From a virus, in the IMG/VR virus record IMGVR_UViG_3300025616_000004, positions 1 through 64,000 of that record: 64,000 bases of DNA; one strand, 5' to 3'. Position 1 is the first letter of the stretch; each line of letters opens with the position of its first letter. The notes beneath the pieces are model-generated. The model worked only from the letters and a program-made list of their open reading frames with translations. It was not told the DNA's origin and made no database searches. Below, in pieces: positions 63,705 to 64,000 of the stretch. Made by a program: the position numbers and the translations under genes.

Positions 63705-64000
63705 TTATTCTATGATTATTTCTTCATATGGGGTTGTCATGTCGGACGCTGTTACATTGGATACGTCAGCTACCGTTTTAGTTTTATAGTGGATGTGTTT
63801 TATGATTTTTTTAGGTAATCCGCCTGTCCCTCCGTTATTTGTCCTAGTTTTATTCATAAGTATCGGATATTGTAAATCCATAGTACTAGTTAAAAAGGTC
63901 ATCTCTCCCCTATCTAAGGGCTCCAACTTATTAAATTCTGAAAAAGCTATATTAGTCAGGTATGCTTTAGCATCTAATTCCCAAACTCCGTTATTCTTAA
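63705..64000 (-). CDS. Partial virion gene at right edge (5' end outside window)
   Basis: The reading frame is open to the right edge (…KNNGVWELDAKAYLTNIAFS) and ends DMTTPYEEIIIE at 63705; 98 codons are visible. A start at TTG or ATG further left would be artificial. Upstream of the sheath such genes usually encode neck or tail-completion proteins; not recognised here. Confidence 0.65.
   Translation of the reverse strand, partial: KNNGVWELDAKAYLTNIAFSEFNKLEPLDRGEMTFLTSTMDLQYPILMNKTRTNNGGTGGLPKKIIKHIHYKTKTVADVSNVTASDMTTPYEEIIIE

Noticed and set aside
1-64000. CRISPR arrays, insertion sequences, rRNA genes, attachment sites
   Set aside because: I saw no regularly spaced repeats, transposase ORFs, rRNA-like stretches or integrase gene in the window.

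Overview
This is one end-to-end coding-dense, visibly AT-rich segment of a large myovirus (contractile-tailed phage) genome. All genes are read from the minus strand, so transcription runs from right to left. The evidence is a tail sheath and tube, a tape measure with a downstream baseplate set, a complete phage replication module and a tRNA array, with no bacterial housekeeping genes. Strong AGGAGG-type ribosome sites, occasional TTG and GTG starts, frequent ATA and AGA codons and many TTGACA/TATAAT promoters with 17-bp spacing point to a low-GC Gram-positive host (Bacillota, perhaps Clostridia). That is inference; no host marker is present.

Right part (about 42.7-64 kb), virion genes in transcription order: a partial gene at the right edge, a 52-aa protein, tail sheath, tail tube, an inserted two-helix membrane protein with its own promoter, a tube-like protein, a zinc-binding baseplate protein, a 40-aa overlapping ORF in the place of a tail assembly chaperone, a tape measure ending in a peptidase-like domain, then baseplate genes (a structural protein, gp53-like, hub, spike with a THTHT tip, gp25-like). 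A homing endonuclease gene interrupts the baseplate set. J-like wedge, P2 gpI-like protein and a 1397-aa fibre with 18 Asp-box repeats follow. A recurring TTTATATTATATA-like motif precedes several of these genes and is a candidate late promoter.

Middle part (about 15.4-42.4 kb), DNA metabolism: RNase H/FEN-type exonuclease, dNMP kinase, HAD phosphatase, UvsW-like helicase, a DnaC-like protein that has lost its P-loop, DnaB-like helicase, a stand-alone primase zinc domain, family A DNA polymerase split by a LAGLIDADG intein in motif B, two phosphoesterases, GroES-like co-chaperonin, a DnaQ-fold protein without its catalytic acids, two DNA methyltransferases, ATP-dependent ligase, an SSB-like protein, RuvC-like resolvase, RecA/UvsX, a Rad50/SbcC homologue divided into two genes with an SbcD/Mre11 partner, a CobA-type ATPase with an added zinc ribbon, and a proteasome/HslV-type Ntn hydrolase.

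Left part (1-15.4 kb), accessory region: LamG-type fibre genes, one of them frameshifted; an array of 11 tRNA or tRNA-like genes (Gln, Leu, Trp, Cys, His, Met, Thr are canonical, four are abnormal); dCMP deaminase; HNH endonucleases; and about 20 small paralogous genes. These paralogues are the most striking feature. They share an N-terminal strand (LVAI-like) and a C-terminal tail of the type (I/L)(N/D)KYLMTRELLK. The codons of the tail (AGG GAG TTA TTA AAA TGA) contain the Shine-Dalgarno of the next gene and overlap its ATG, so the genes form a self-coupled translational chain. At least three broken copies keep this tail.

Regulation: besides plain sigma-70-like promoters, at least seven promoters have the -35 box in the loop of a perfect or near-perfect inverted repeat, two of them coinciding with a U-tract terminator. 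A promoter-terminator-promoter-terminator-promoter stack at 42.41-42.65 kb predicts two very short RNAs.
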